A stretch of 64,000 bases of DNA from NCBI RefSeq assembly GCF_947242115.1, contig NC_074713.1:6886001-6950000 (forward strand), written 5' to 3'. Within the stretch, counting starts at the first letter, position 1; the number at the start of each line of letters is the position of its first letter. Positions 29,431 to 40,464 of the stretch are shown here, piece after piece. Origin of the DNA: Biomphalaria glabrata. Its lineage: Eukaryota > Mollusca > Gastropoda > Planorbidae. The notes under the pieces were generated by a model, which saw only the letters and a program-made list of their open reading frames with translations, was not told the DNA's origin and made no database searches. Made by a program: the position numbers and the translations under genes.

Positions 29431-29990
29431 ATATTAGCTCACTGTCTGGGTGGAATCTTTTACATTCTATTTTTCCCCTCATACTATTTCTCCCACTTCT
29501 CATTCTAGGATCAAGTTGAAACTGTGGACAATTATTCATTGTCGATGACAACCCCATGAATCAATTTTAAAAAGTTAACTAATCAATTAGTCATAATTAA
29601 TTTTGTTGATATAGAAAATTTACTAAGCTTAGGGGAGCCTTGTTTAGAGAACTAGGTCACTCAATACAAATTTATAACAAACAATAGTCTATAAAACCTA
29701 TTTTTATAAATACTTGATATAGCTCGAAGGCTAGCATGTCAGCCTTCCATGATTATAGAAGCTTGAGACCTAGAGTTCAAACCCAGACTCAAGTTACTGT
29801 TTTTTAAATTGCCTTTGAAAAAGCAGCACAGAAGAAACTCTCCCAGAAACCCATTCAGCCCCTCTAGTCTACAAAAGTGAGAGGACCATATTTGCTCTAA
29901 ACAAAAACATTATTTCCAATCGCACACATCTATTAATGTTAGTCTAGTAGTCTACATCTATTAAAAAGTTGAGTCTGTATTCTTTGCCAG
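29431..29990 (+). repeat. Composite tRNA-headed repeat, copy 2
   Basis: Same module order as 20565-21430. It has TAGCTCACTGTCTGG, GGATCAAGTTGAAACTGTGG and ATGAATCAATTTTAAAAAG, then a tRNA-like part with B-box-like GAGTTCAAACCC, then ACAAAAACATTATTTCCAAT and GTTAGTCTAGTAGTC. The middle (CCCAGACTCAAGT...ACTCTCCCAGA) also matches the SINE at 59566, so the element looks like a SINE fused to extra sequence on both sides. Confidence 0.6.
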
Positions 29991-30247
29991 TGGTCTCTCT
30001 AAGTCTCTAAGGTTGTGAAAGATGGACACAGAATGCTGACACTGAAAGACTTTTCTGAATATTTGCTACAGAAAATTGTTAGGTATCAGATACCAGGAAA
30101 TCAAAACTTGCAAAAACTGAGCTGATTTAGTCAAAATTGTAAGACACGATTCACTGTCAAAATTGATCCTTCAAGGTACAGTGGAGAGAGCATGAAAAAA
30201 ATGGTCATCTTGAGATTAATTAAAAATTAACTACATGATTGGTTCAG

Positions 30248-30420
30248 GATGGCTGCCTGGTCATGCGGTTTGTGCGCTGGACTGTCGTTCGGATTTATCG
30301 ACGGTCGAGGGTTCAAACCCTGCCCGCTCCCATCCCCCGTCGTCCAGCGGGAGGTTTGGACTAGGAAGTAAACTATCTTCAACTCTGAAGGAACATCCGA
30401 AACATGTAAAACAAACAAAA
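30248..30420 (+). repeat. tRNA-derived SINE, family 1, copy 3 (best preserved)
   Basis: GATGGCTGCCTGGTCATGCG head, B-box GGTTCAAACCC, then CTCCCATCCCCCGTCGTCC, GGGAGGTTTGGACTAGGAAG, AACTCTGAAGGAACATCCGA and an A-rich AACATGTAAAACAAACAAAA end. About 170 bp and nearly full length by comparison with 57367-57545. Open frames over it on both strands are not genes. Confidence 0.85.
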
Positions 30421-31195
30421 TAATTGATGCAATTTCACTCAATGTAAGCTTTTTTTTTTTATTTTACAGGTACTTGTTAAATTTTGTTTTTTATCATATA
30501 TGAAATTAGTACTTAATAGTTTGAGGCCACACAAAATATAACAATTGAATTAATATTTGAATGTGTAAAGGATGTAATTTTCTTGTTTGAGGGAACCTTT
30601 TGGTAAATTATATGGTATACATTCTCTGCAAATACCTGTATCTAAATATTTCATGTTATGTTGATGGCTGCTAAATTATTCTGGGTTGCAGTTACAACTT
30701 TACATTAGCACTGTTAATGTGCATTACTAGATAATTCATCCAACACATAAATATAAGAATAAAATAAGAAAGTCTTTACACCAAGATTTATTTCCATTAA
30801 AAAAACAATTTGAAAACATGACTATGGACAATCCATTCACCAGGAAGTAAATTGAAATAACAGTTCAAAGTAGCAATTAAATCTTTATATTAATGAATTT
30901 GGTTAGGGTATCATTATTGTGTTCTATTTTTGAGCCTCATTCAGTATAGTACTAGTAGTAGTTCACATCTTTCTTAAAGATAAAACATAATGCCAAATAT
31001 TAGCTGATTATTAGTTTCAAAAGCTTAGAATAATTTTATCATTCTAAGTTTATGGTGACACTGAAAAACTTATTATAGCTTATTATTATAAATATATGTG
31101 TCACATCTCTCCATATTAATGTAGCATGTTCAGTGTGCTCTGGGCTATTCTATATTGTGGAGGTATCTAGGGAATCTTTTCTGTGCTGCTCAGCA

Positions 31196-31341
31196 GGATG
31201 GCTGCCTGGTCACTTGGTATGCACCCTGGACTTTCATTCTGCCATCTCGTCCTGGGTTCATACCAGGGAGCTTTGAACTAGGAAGGTGATTATCTTCAAC
31301 TCTGAAGGAACATGAGAAACCATGTAAAACATTTTACAAAC
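31196..31341 (+). repeat. tRNA-derived SINE, family 1, copy 4
   Basis: GGATGGCTGCCTGGTCACTT head, then a shortened middle (TCCTGGGTTCATACCAGGGA) and the family tail CTTCAACTCTGAAGGAACAT. It lies in the 3' flank of the RAMAC-like gene, and lacks the CCCATCCCCC block. Confidence 0.75.
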
Positions 31342-31596
31342 TAACATTTTTACAAACACATCTCAGCTTGAGTGTAATCTCAAAATTCCCTGTCTGCATC
31401 TGGATTCTACCTCACTAGGGCAGTTTAATGGATCTGATTATGGTAATCTGCTACCAGACCTATTGATGATGAACATCAAAATGAACTTCCATACATTGCT
31501 ACATTAAACAATAAGCAACACAGAAATCAAAAGAAAGCTTTAAAAAAGTACAAATACAAATATATACATATAAGCATCTTAAGTATACAGAGTGGA

Positions 31597-32076
31597 TTAT
31601 CTGTGTGGTGATCTATCTCTGTTTTCGCTGTGCCTGTAATCTCTATTTTCTCTGTGCCTGTAATCTCTGTTTTCTCTGTGGTAATCACCATGTCCACCAT
31701 GCCTCTCATAACCTCTGTTCCAGCCGTCATTTCTTCCTCCTCGATAGTTATAGTTTCTTCTGTCTCCACCATCATATCTCCCTTGCCAATTACGATTATC
31801 CTCTCTCGGCTTCCTGACATAAAAGTCTATCACACAGGGTGGATGAGCTGCTGAATTATCCTCCAGTACTTTGACATAGTCTGGGTCTGCATCTGTATAA
31901 CGATTGGAAGAGATGGTTTCCAAATCCAATACTTGTGACTGCAAAGACATGTCAGTCTCTAGAGGTTTACATGACTTGTCATTATCATCTCTACTTCTTT
32001 CTGCATCCCCATTTCCAGAGTTGTCTTCCACAATAGCTATGCCAGCAGCAGCAGCTATTTCGTCTAAGTCAGACAT
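31597..32076 (-). CDS. RAMAC: RAMAC-like RNA cap methyltransferase activator
   Basis: RAMAC binds RNMT and RNA and stimulates mRNA cap guanine-N7 methylation in the nucleus. The 159-residue frame begins MSDLDEIAAAAG. Residues about 67-98 read NRYTDADPDYVKVLEDN...HPPCVIDFYVRK, aligning by eye with the vertebrate activation segment (RFTENDKEY...PPIVEEW). An arginine/glycine/asparagine-rich tail follows (GGDRRNYNYRGGRNDGWNRG), as expected for RNA binding, ending in repeats of HRENRDYR. Human RAMAC is 118 aa, so this protein has an acidic N-terminal extension, and no C-terminal PY-type tail was seen. An acceptor (TTATTCACAG) near 32144 places the whole CDS in one exon. An in-frame ATG at 32112 could add 12 residues. 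Candidate poly(A) signal at 30787-30792. The call rests on a short motif, so is less secure than the others here. Confidence 0.75.
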   Translation of the reverse strand: MSDLDEIAAAAGIAIVEDNSGNGDAERSRDDNDKSCKPLETDMSLQSQVLDLETISSNRYTDADPDYVKVLEDNSAAHPPCVIDFYVRKPREDNRNWQGRYDGGDRRNYNYRGGRNDGWNRGYERHGGHGDYHRENRDYRHRENRDYRHSENRDRSPHR

Positions 32077-32260
32077 TTTACTGAACTCAACTATCCTTTC
32101 TAAACAATGCAACAGACTTTGGATTTCTAGTAACCAAATGAACTGTGAATAAAAATAAATATATATATTATAAAATTAAAAACAAATATATAAAAAATAT
32201 GAAAAACAATTAAACCAAAAATACTCCTTTTGTGTTAATATTTTTGTACTAGAATTGTAG

Positions 32261-32530
32261 ATGGGGAGTGGTAAAATGCTTGGCCTCCAAACCGAGGTTC
32301 TGGGTTTGAATCCTGGTGAAGACTGGAATTTTTTATTTCGCACTTCTGAGTCGACCCCAGCTCTAATGGGTACCTAACATCTGCGATTGTAAAGTAAAGG
32401 CAGTTGGTTGTTGTGCTGGCCACATGACACCCTCATTAACCATATGCCACAGAAACAGATGACCTTTACATCATCTGCGGCTGCCCCATAGATCGCAAGG
32501 TTTGAAAGGGGTACTTTACTTTTTACTTTT
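32261..32530 (+). repeat. tRNA-derived SINE, family 2, copy 1
   Basis: tRNA-like head (GTGGTAAAATGCTTGGCCTC, B-box GGTTTGAATCC) followed by GTGAAGACTGGAATTTTT, CTCTAATGGGTACCTAACAT, GTGCTGGCCACATGACACCC, ACAGATGACCTTTACATCAT and an end in GTACTTTACTTTTT. The same order is found at 37806 (minus) and 52685 (plus). I recall this as a common gastropod SINE type. Confidence 0.82.
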
Positions 32531-34780
32531 AAGTTTCATAAGGAAACTGATAACTATAATTTACAACTTATTAAACTTATTACAATTACCATTAGTAATG
32601 TATACTAAATACTGGCAGGGTCAGGAAAGACTGAATGGCAGAGACTTACTAGCTAACTATGTCCTAGGTCTATTGGAAAGCAATCTGGCTTACAATTATG
32701 AAGGTCATGAATTTAAACTGGACTTTTGAAAATTGGGGTTACATACGAAACAATAGACAGCATCTAAACAAAGTCTACAGGTGTTCTCCTATCTCTTTGA
32801 ACATTCACAGAAATATCCATTACAACTTGCTTTTTTTTTCTCACTACGACTTTCACAGAATGTTTCAACTCTTTGAGGGGCTGAGTGTGACAGCATCAGA
32901 TAGAATAATATTTGAAACTGCGTTAAAATACCTAGAGTTAGAAACTTTGGCGGATGTTCCCAGGAAGCTGCCTAACAAAGATTTCAAAATGTACTAGATC
33001 TAAGAACATTTTATTTTTTCATAAAACTGGCCTAATTACTTCATTTCGTTTATTTGTTGATTTACTATGCATTATTCCTAGATCCTTACATCTAAATTAG
33101 ATCTAAATCTATGTAAATTACAAACCTATTCCATTTACACCCCATGGCATCTGCCATAATCTAAATCTATCTGAAATTATCAGGGGTGTAGAGGCAATAA
33201 AGGGAATCTTTTGTTGTTTTTTTACCCCATTTTAGTTAACATACTTATATATAATATATATATTTATATTCATAGAGCTGATATTGCCCAAAGCCCTGCG
33301 CACTGCTAAGGCCACTTCAGATATCTATATTTATATTATATCTATTAATAAAATTTATATAGAGGTCTACTCTAGTAGATTCTATAGTTTAGATCCAGAT
33401 GAGATTGTAAATCTTGATTAAATACAATGCAAATGTGTGATTCTATTGTGGCATTGTGAGCATGATAATTTGATTGACTAGATAGATAGCTAGAATATCG
33501 ATCTATCTAGAATCTAGAGTCTATGAAATACTAAATTGGTCTAAATTTTAATGTTTAGTAACTGAAGTGTAACAAACTAAGTTAATCTAACAATAATGAT
33601 TAATAGTCTAGAATGACAATGGGTCATGACTGAGCAATGACTAAAGATACTGATAAATCTAGAATTAGAATTCTAGTGTTCAAGTCGTACTGACTATACA
33701 TATAATTATACCCATTATACTGTGACTATACTGACTATTGACTATAGACTAAATAGATCTAAGTCATTCTAGTGATAATAGTGCCTTATTTAGTGGTCTA
33801 TTATATATTATAATATATTTATTACACATTACAGTGAGTAGTGACGGTATTGTTACACTAGTTTAGTTTAGCCCGCAGGATTTATTGCAGGGGGGTGCAA
33901 GTCACCACTCATGGTAAGTCGTAACTGCAACTTTTTTTATGACAAAGAATATTAAAGAAAAGAAGTGTACCACGTCACCCATACCTATGCGATATTAAGT
34001 TCACAGTAAATATTTGTTTCATGAAATTAAAAAAAAAATAACAAGTGAACAAACTATTTACTGTAGACGTTGGTATTAAGTTTATCTATGCTGTCCGTGC
34101 ATCCCGACGGTTGATCAAACAAAATAGCAAGCGCTGCAAAAACTGTCAATAACTTTACTACTGAATTGCTTCTCGTCGCGATGGACACGCCAGCGATGAA
34201 TGCTTATCTGCAGTGCTTCATAATATTGCAGCTCTTGCATCATTTTAGGATGTAGACAAAACAAGTTGAACTGAGCTTTATTATTGCTTGAAAAGCAAAA
34301 CGTTAACGAAGAAACTAACGAACAAAGTTACGTAATGTAAAGTAGTATTCTGTAATAACTCCCGAAATCCAAACATATGTTGTTTTTTTTCTTGGTGTGT
34401 CTGTCAACTACAAATTCTCAATAGCACCAGCTCAATACACCGTTTGCCTTCCAGCAGTCTCACCTTCCTCAAGATGCCATCCTTGAAGTGTTCCTCAACA
34501 TGGCCAAGTTGGTATTTATGTCATTAATATGACTGCTGATGTGCTGTTAAGCAGCCACTTATGCTAAGATGGACAGACTGCAACATCACGGAAATTGACT
34601 GATTCATGAAAAGATAAATAACTGACAATTAAAAGACAAATCAGAAATACATGAGACGCAGGCGCAGATTACAAATATGCAGTTTGTCAGGTTTCACTAA
34701 CAACAGTTATTTTAAAATACGCCAAACAGTCAAAGATCTCAAAGTTGTGACTTAAAGCGCGAAGGAATTAGTATTTTTCA
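32531..34780. other. RAMAC-like intron, no exon seen
   Basis: AT-rich intron or intergenic DNA. Two short frames (near 32607-32729 and 32870-32997) look slightly protein-like but match nothing I know. From about 33080 to 33780 the sequence is packed with CTAG/TCTAGA motifs. From about 34080 it merges into the decayed hAT region. Confidence 0.4.
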
Positions 34781-34819
34781 GTCTATTGTCTCACACAAAA
34801 GAGGAAAATTTAGCATCAA

Positions 34820-35050
34820 CGCTCTCTTTTGGGACGGTTATGGAAGAAATAGATAATCTTCTGGATGACACTAACAGCATTACGTATAACTGAAATAGTA
34901 TTCAGGTCAATATTAACAAATTTAAGTCTGTGGGACTCGCAACGGACAAGGTCTGCTTTTGGATATTTTTCACGAATCCTTGGCTGAACACAGTTTTTAA
35001 ATGCTACCCATCACTGGGCAGCCATCGTAGCCTTGGCCAAGTAGTTTATC
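34820..35050 (-). mobile_element. Decayed hAT transposase fragment
   Basis: The minus strand gives DKLLGQGYDGCPVMGS, then after a frame change and a stop IREKYPKADLVRCESHRLKF and NTISVIRNAVSVIQKIIYFF. This is the GQGYDGAxxMxG...HCxxHxLNL region of hAT transposases of the ZMYM1-like group, lying in the RNase-H-like catalytic domain. Weak traces may extend over 34080-35560. Multiple stops and frame breaks show it is inactive. No terminal repeats were found. Confidence 0.7.
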
Positions 35051-35160
35051 CATGTGAAAAATGTACATAATGTATTCGCTGACAATGAAACTGGACACAG
35101 CCAGTGGGGTCTCTCTAAACAACAATGGCAAAACCAATGAATTGTAATCGAGTACAATCC

Positions 35161-36334
35161 CCATCAACACGTCTGTTAAGTGCTAAGATACCTGCATTTT
35201 ATTAACCAAATACCAAGAAAACGAAGTTAATTCACTCTACTGCTGCTTGTATATTTTGATTTCTTGCTGCTGCCAGTGCTCCGTCGATACAAATCAACGT
35301 TTTGACTCTAATGGTATGTGAAGAACTTTTTTATATAGCTCTTCTATCACAAACTGGTGGATGTGTTTAACCTGCTATTATATTTTATTGAGCACTAACA
35401 CTGACCGTAACTCCACAAAATCTAAATACATTTATCAAGATGACTGCACTCTTCAATATTGTTCAAACAAACTTTCACATAATATATCAAATTAAAAGAC
35501 AGCTGGCAAGGTTTTTTGTTCCAAGACAAAAAAAAAACACTTTTTTATATTCTAGGTCATTACTAAATATAATGATATAACTATTAATTATATATGCAAA
35601 AGAAAACAAATCGTTACGACTAACGTGCTATAGAATATTGAATTGCAAGCGTACATGGTTGGACATTAACAACACAGATTAGCTTGTTACAGTTTATTAC
35701 AATGTAACAATAGCTTATTTATATCCTTATAAACTTTATTATAATGAAAGCACAACATGTTAAGTTGCTTCCAAGCAGAGGTTAATTGATTTGAAGGTGT
35801 AAAAAAAATGGCTATTTTAAAAAGTAAAATTTTACTACATAGATCTAGAATTACTAATTCAGATGGGTGTATGTGAATGAATGCCTGATAAGCCTAGGCC
35901 AGGCTAGGCTTGTGACGGCTTGTCTACTTCAAATGTACTTCAGTCACCAGTGGAAATACTACTTGTTCAGTTGCTACTTAGATTTTAATTGATCTGATGG
36001 TGCAAAAAAGTGGCTAGAATTTGGCTACTCAGAATCCAGGGTGCACCCCCCCCCCATGCTCGCGCCATGGTTAGGCTACACTTACACTTTAGTATCACTT
36101 ACACGTGACAGTTATTTTAAATATTTAGTCAATTTAGAATCTAGATAATCTAGATCTAGATGTAGTAAATTCTAGTATATGTAGAGTCAGTAGTAGTGAG
36201 TAGTGTATTATATTAAATTATTAAAAAAGTAGATGAAATCTAGACTCAAGTCGATCTGTAGAAAAAGTAAATCTCTAGAATCTAGATCTTAGAATAGATC
36301 TCTATATTAGTATATAATTAGTGATTAGTCTTAC
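35161..36334. other. No gene seen; TCTAGA-rich end
   Basis: AT-rich intergenic or intronic DNA. From about 36120 to 36310 it is dense in AGATCTAGA/TCTAGA motifs next to the probable RAMAC-like first exon. A C-run lies near 36048. Confidence 0.4.
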
Positions 36335-36440
36335 CAGTAATCATGGACTGAACTGAACTTGGATGGACCAACTAGACTAGAATTTATAGATCTAACTTTA
36401 AAATCAGTGTTGACTTTTTTTTTTCTTTTCGAAACTTCCG
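36335..36440 (-). promoter_or_regulatory. Probable 5' exon and promoter of the RAMAC-like gene
   Basis: On the minus strand an ETS/GABP-type site (ACCGGAAGT, about 36425-36435) precedes roughly 100 bp ending in a good donor, TTACTG/GTAAGA, at 36335. Joined to the acceptor near 32143 it would form a 5' UTR with an upstream ATG (CCATGATTACTG) opening a 21-codon upstream frame. That frame stops before the main ATG at 32076. Exon and promoter are inferred from sequence only. Confidence 0.4.
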
Positions 36441-36782
36441 GTTATTTGTAGATATTATATATATCTGTGATCGAGCCTATGTGAACGGCACTTTCGACAT
36501 TGAAGGGGTCACGATGTGAATAATACCGTATACTATCACGGTATACCCCCTTTTTTTTCCAAACACGCACACGGACACTTTTGATATAGATGTCACGAAC
36601 ACACACACACACCTAAACCTAAAAAAAAAAAAAAAAAAGTCTAATAACATTTGAGTTAAAATCATTTGCGTTGGGAAATAGCCTACACTTTGACAGACCA
36701 TTTTCAGATTTCAGAATAGACACTTTTGTTGTATAAGTTTCTTTCATTAATGAAGATTCACCATCACCAATCCTTTATTATA

Positions 36783-36850
36783 GTCTGTTGAACCGTTGGG
36801 GCACCACACAAGATCTGTTAATAGTCCATTCCTCTCTAGATAAGATAAAT
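36783..36850 (-). mobile_element. LINE C-terminal relic, SCVVPQR family, copy 3
   Basis: Minus-strand reading REEWTINRSCVVPQRFNR. Further similarity to the copy at 38534 continues to about 37010 (CTTCTTTTTCCTGG, ACTGTTCCC, GGTATTTGTAAGGGCC on plus). 5'-truncated and frame-broken. Confidence 0.6.
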
Positions 36851-37184
36851 GACAGCACAAAGACCCATATCCATTCTTACATGTTGTCTATTTTCATAGC
36901 TTGCTCTGTCTGCCTCGAGATCTTCTTCTTTTTCCTGGTAGGCCTGTATATAATATACTAGAACTGTTCCCATGAGGAAGGTATTTGTAAGGGCCTTAAA
37001 ATTGTGATATGGTTGTAGAATTTTAGTTTGCGTTTTTTACTGTACTTAGCAGTTCATCGTGGGATCCAATCGCAGTATTAGTCATATGGTATATGCCATT
37101 TTGACTGTCGTTCGATGGTCTCTCGATCTCGATGGTGCTGGGTTTAACCCTCATCAGCCGTCATGGTAAAAAGTTTGAACACGT

Positions 37185-37330
37185 TATTTTCCCCCCACAT
37201 CCATTCTTGGTTGAAATTTAGCACAATTTTTTATTGGCGTCGAAAATACACAAATCGATTTTTAAAAGTAATTAACCAATTATCGATTAATTACTGGTAC
37301 CAACAAGAGGAATAAATCCTTCAGTATTCA
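37185..37330 (+). repeat. Composite repeat, left module only, copy 3
   Basis: CACATCCATTCTTGGTTGAA, then TTAGCACAATTTTTTATTGG, AAATCGATTTTTAAAAGTAA and TTAACCAATTATCGATTAAT match the first module of the repeats at 20565 and 29431. The tRNA-like part is not present downstream. Confidence 0.5.
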
Positions 37331-37805
37331 CAGACATGGTTAAATATGTCGATTTTTTTTTTAAATATTTTTATTCAAATTTAATTATATGTGCATCCTA
37401 ATTTAAGTTGGCCTATTGATCAAATAAAATTTAGACTTGAATACACATTTCTATGCTAATGCAATTCTATCCGTCTTTCCTTGTCAGAAAGTTAAAATTG
37501 TTCCAGCGCGTACCAAATATCGTTCTGTTGACGTCTTTTGTGTACAGAACAGACTAACTACAAGGCGCTTTTGGATTATCACGAAAATGGCTTAACGAGG
37601 ATAAAGCCCATTACAAAACACAGCTACAAGTGCTTTGAATGTTCTTCCCATATCAGTATCAGCACTTTTTTTTTTTGTTGTTGTCAGGGCATCAAAAGGA
37701 CCTATACCGCAATAAATTAAGGCATCAAATACCCATAAGTACGTCACTATTATTAAGTGAGCTAATAAAAGGGATCTTAAAAACCTTTTTAGTCCAACAA
37801 GTTAA

Positions 37806-38085
37806 ATCCCCTTTCAGACCTTGCGATCCATATGACAGATAATGTAAAGGTTATGTGTTTCTGTGGCCCAAGGCGAGTGTTTCATGTGGTCAGCACAACG
37901 ACCAATTAACCGCCTTTACTTTTCACCAACTAATGTCAGGTACCCATTTGAGCTGGGTGGACTCAGAAGCGCAAAATGATCCCGGAATTAAAAATTCCAG
38001 TCTTCACCAGGATTCGAACCCGGGACCCTTCCCTCCACCCCACCCCCCAGCTCGGAAGCCAAAGCGCTTCACCGCGACTCCAGTT
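37806..38085 (-). repeat. tRNA-derived SINE, family 2, copy 2
   Basis: Reverse copy of the family-2 SINE. Read on the minus strand it has the head AGTCGCGGTGAAGCGCTTTG, B-box GGTTCGAATCC, GTGAAGACTGGAATTTTTAA, GTACCTGACATTAGTTGGTG, GTGCTGACCACATGAAACAC and GATCGCAAGGTCTGAAAGGG. Near full length. Confidence 0.85.
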
Positions 38086-38533
38086 CTTATAAAAATCTAG
38101 GTCATAGAGAAAAAAAAACCTCGATCACTATCATTCGGAAAAGCAGGCAAGTTGGGGGGGGGGGGGGGTCGCGCGCTCCTTTGTATTCAAATATAATTTG
38201 TCTGTTGTCTTAGTGCGCCAATTATTACAGGAGGCACTGTTGATATTGAGAGAATTAAGTGACACTTTTAGCGTCTTCATTCGGAGATATCCATGAGATC
38301 CCTTTTTTTTCAGCGTTGTTTGATTGGCCAAAAGAACTAGAAACCTCTTATAAATAGTGGTGTGGGAGCCAGATTTTATATTAAATGTGCCTAGTCGGTC
38401 TAAGTTGGTCATCGAAGTTGAGACTAGATTTGGTTGGTGTACACATTGCATTTTGTGGACCAAAGTTTTGGAATACCCCTGGGCCTACTTTGCGTCGATT
38501 ATTATTTTTTAAATCTTCACCTATAGGCCTACC

Positions 38534-38760
38534 CTCAGACTGTTAAACCGTTGGGGCACCGTACATGAACTGTCGACCGTCTTTCTCCATTCCTCTCTCT
38601 CTTGACTAAAATCTCTTTTCATTCTATGATGTTGTCTTATCCCTTCGATTTCTTTGTCTGCTTCTTTTTCTGCCTGGTTCTGTTCTCACCAGTAACGTCT
38701 TTACGAGCTCTTAAATTAGCACCTTGTGGTATGGTCCAACAGTTTTGATTTGCGTTTTTA
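38534..38760 (-). mobile_element. LINE C-terminal fragment, SCVVPQR family, copy 4 (longest)
   Basis: Minus strand reads ARKDVTGENRTRQKKKQTKK, then REREEWRKTVDSSCTVPQRF. This is the fullest copy of the family seen at 8919, 17664 and 36783. It is 5'-truncated and carries stops. It abuts the plus-strand LINE at 38790. Confidence 0.65.
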
Positions 38761-38789
38761 ACGCCATTTAATGTTTGATAACCATCTGG

Positions 38790-39422
38790 CAAGGGCCAGT
38801 AGCACTTTTGGACGCCTTCAGGGCAGAGTTTGGCGGAATAAATCGCACCGTCTGCCTACCTTTCTATATGGATCTGAGACATGCGGGTACTATACAGAAA
38901 GCAACTAAGACTACTTAAATTGAGCGCTTTCACCAAATATGCTTGCGCTCCATCATGGACATACGGTGGCAAGACCGCACTACAATCAGCGGTGTCCTTG
39001 CGAACGTCGGTATGGACAGTATACAGGGACTTTTTATGGCCCGACAGTTACACTGGGCAGGGCACGTATCTCGTATGGGAGACGAACATATGCCAAAGGC
39101 GGTCTTTTTTGGTGAGCTAAAAGGTGGTCGACGTAACAGAACTAGGCGCCCCACGGAAACGCTTCAAAGACCAGCTTAGGCGCCAACTTGCCTTAGCTGA
39201 CATAGAAGAGAGCACCTGGTTACACGCGGCCTCAGAACGAGACAGCTGGAGCTCATTCACAAAGGCCGCGGGATACACATTTGAGACCAAAAGAAAATCC
39301 GCTTGCGAGGACAGACGCAGACGGCGAAAAGAAACTCTAAATCGACCACCTGCAGACAATGGTTATGCTTGCCCTGGATGTGGCAAAATATGTAGGTCAC
39401 TGTATACATCCTTCGATCACTA
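38790..39422 (+). mobile_element. LINE fragment, C-terminal third of RT, one frameshift
   Basis: Frames read STFGRLQGRVW, LPTFLYGSETCG and MRSIMDIRWQDRTTISGVLA, then MARQLHWAGHVSRMGDEHMP and KAVFFGELKGGRRNR. After a shift near 39125 comes GAPRKRFKDQLRRQLALADI, ending in a CPGCGKICRSLYTSFDH zinc-knuckle. This is the 'LYGSETW...RWQDR...HWAGHVxRM' tail common in animal LINEs. It is the same family as 18310-18620. The catalytic FADD core is absent. Confidence 0.8.
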
Positions 39423-39429
39423 ATCTTCG

Positions 39430-40140
39430 TACTCGAAGACAAGCCTTATTATTAATGTTTAATATTTCACGATGCACAGTTAATGCAGATTAAATCACGT
39501 TAATTTATCCGCATTTTTTTCTACGCTTAAATTGGCTTTTTTTTTATTACCATCTGGTTGTCCTGTTTATATATAATATATTCTCTCTCAGCTGTTATTG
39601 AAGTTTATCAATGTAAAAAAAATAAATCAAATGTATAGGGGCATCAGCTTTCGTTTCCCTTGACGCACTTTTTAGAAATCCAGTTGCTTGAGTGCTTATG
39701 AATCTGACCAGAGGTGTGATATATTATATAGCTCTAGGGCTCACAGTGATCGAAACCGAGGGAAAGTGAGGGATCGAAAGAGAGCTAGCCTATTAAGAGA
39801 TAATTTATAATTAGTGTATGCCTATCAACATAATAAGCATCATTTAGTAAGTGGGAAATGCGTATTCCAATGTTAATGAATTCATAAGTTTACAAAGATC
39901 AATCTGATCATATTTAGGCCTATAGATTTTATTACTATTGTAAGTATTGTTAAATATTTTTTGTTTGCAAAAGTGCTCTTCAGTTCCTCAGCATCAACAT
40001 AATTCAGTCTCGCTCTTTATCTATTTGTCTTTTTGCCTCTTGATTGCATGCATAAAAAAGCACCATTGATTTAAATTGCTTTCGAAAAATAGAAATTCGC
40101 AAATCCGAAAAAGATGTGTATTGTGGGTACACAACAAGCG
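39430..40140. other. SYNJ2BP upstream region
   Basis: AT-rich intergenic DNA between the LINE fragment and the SYNJ2BP promoter. No gene or repeat was recognised. Confidence 0.4.
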
Positions 40141-40141
40141 C

Positions 40142-40174
40142 AAGACGTCACTTTTCGAGTTTATTACGTCATGT
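40142..40174 (+). promoter_or_regulatory. Pair of CRE-like sites upstream of SYNJ2BP
   Basis: AAGACGTCAC at about 40143-40152 and ATTACGTCAT at about 40164-40173 are two CREB/ATF-type ACGTCA cores some 20 bp apart, in the same orientation, about 290-320 bp before the SYNJ2BP start codon. No TATA box was seen near them. The promoter role is inferred from position and motif only. Confidence 0.35.
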
Positions 40175-40464
40175 CACAACGCAACAAATCCGCCTTCTTT
40201 TTTTGCTTAGTGGCAGACATGATTTGATACCAACTTTATTATGTCAATGTTAATAACATCCAGGTAAAAAAATAGGTTATAAAATAAAAGATTAGTTTGA
40301 CCCCTAAAGCCGGTCTTTAGCCGGCAGGCTACCGCTAGAATTTAAGTCTATTTAGACTGAAATCGGGAAAATAGCTTCACAAGCAGGCACTAGTCAACAG
40401 GAAAATAGCAACGTCTCTGTGACCGGATTTGATCTTGTAGGTACAGAGAAGTCAACACACCAAA

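Noticed and set aside
30227-30442. Overlapping 62- and 71-codon frames as small genes
   Set aside because: Both lie over a tRNA-derived SINE and recur in its other copies.
32261-32345. tRNA gene
   Set aside because: The tRNA-like head has a B-box but does not fold into a full cloverleaf by eye and is followed by the SINE body; the same holds for the heads at 37806, 52685, 30248 and 57367.
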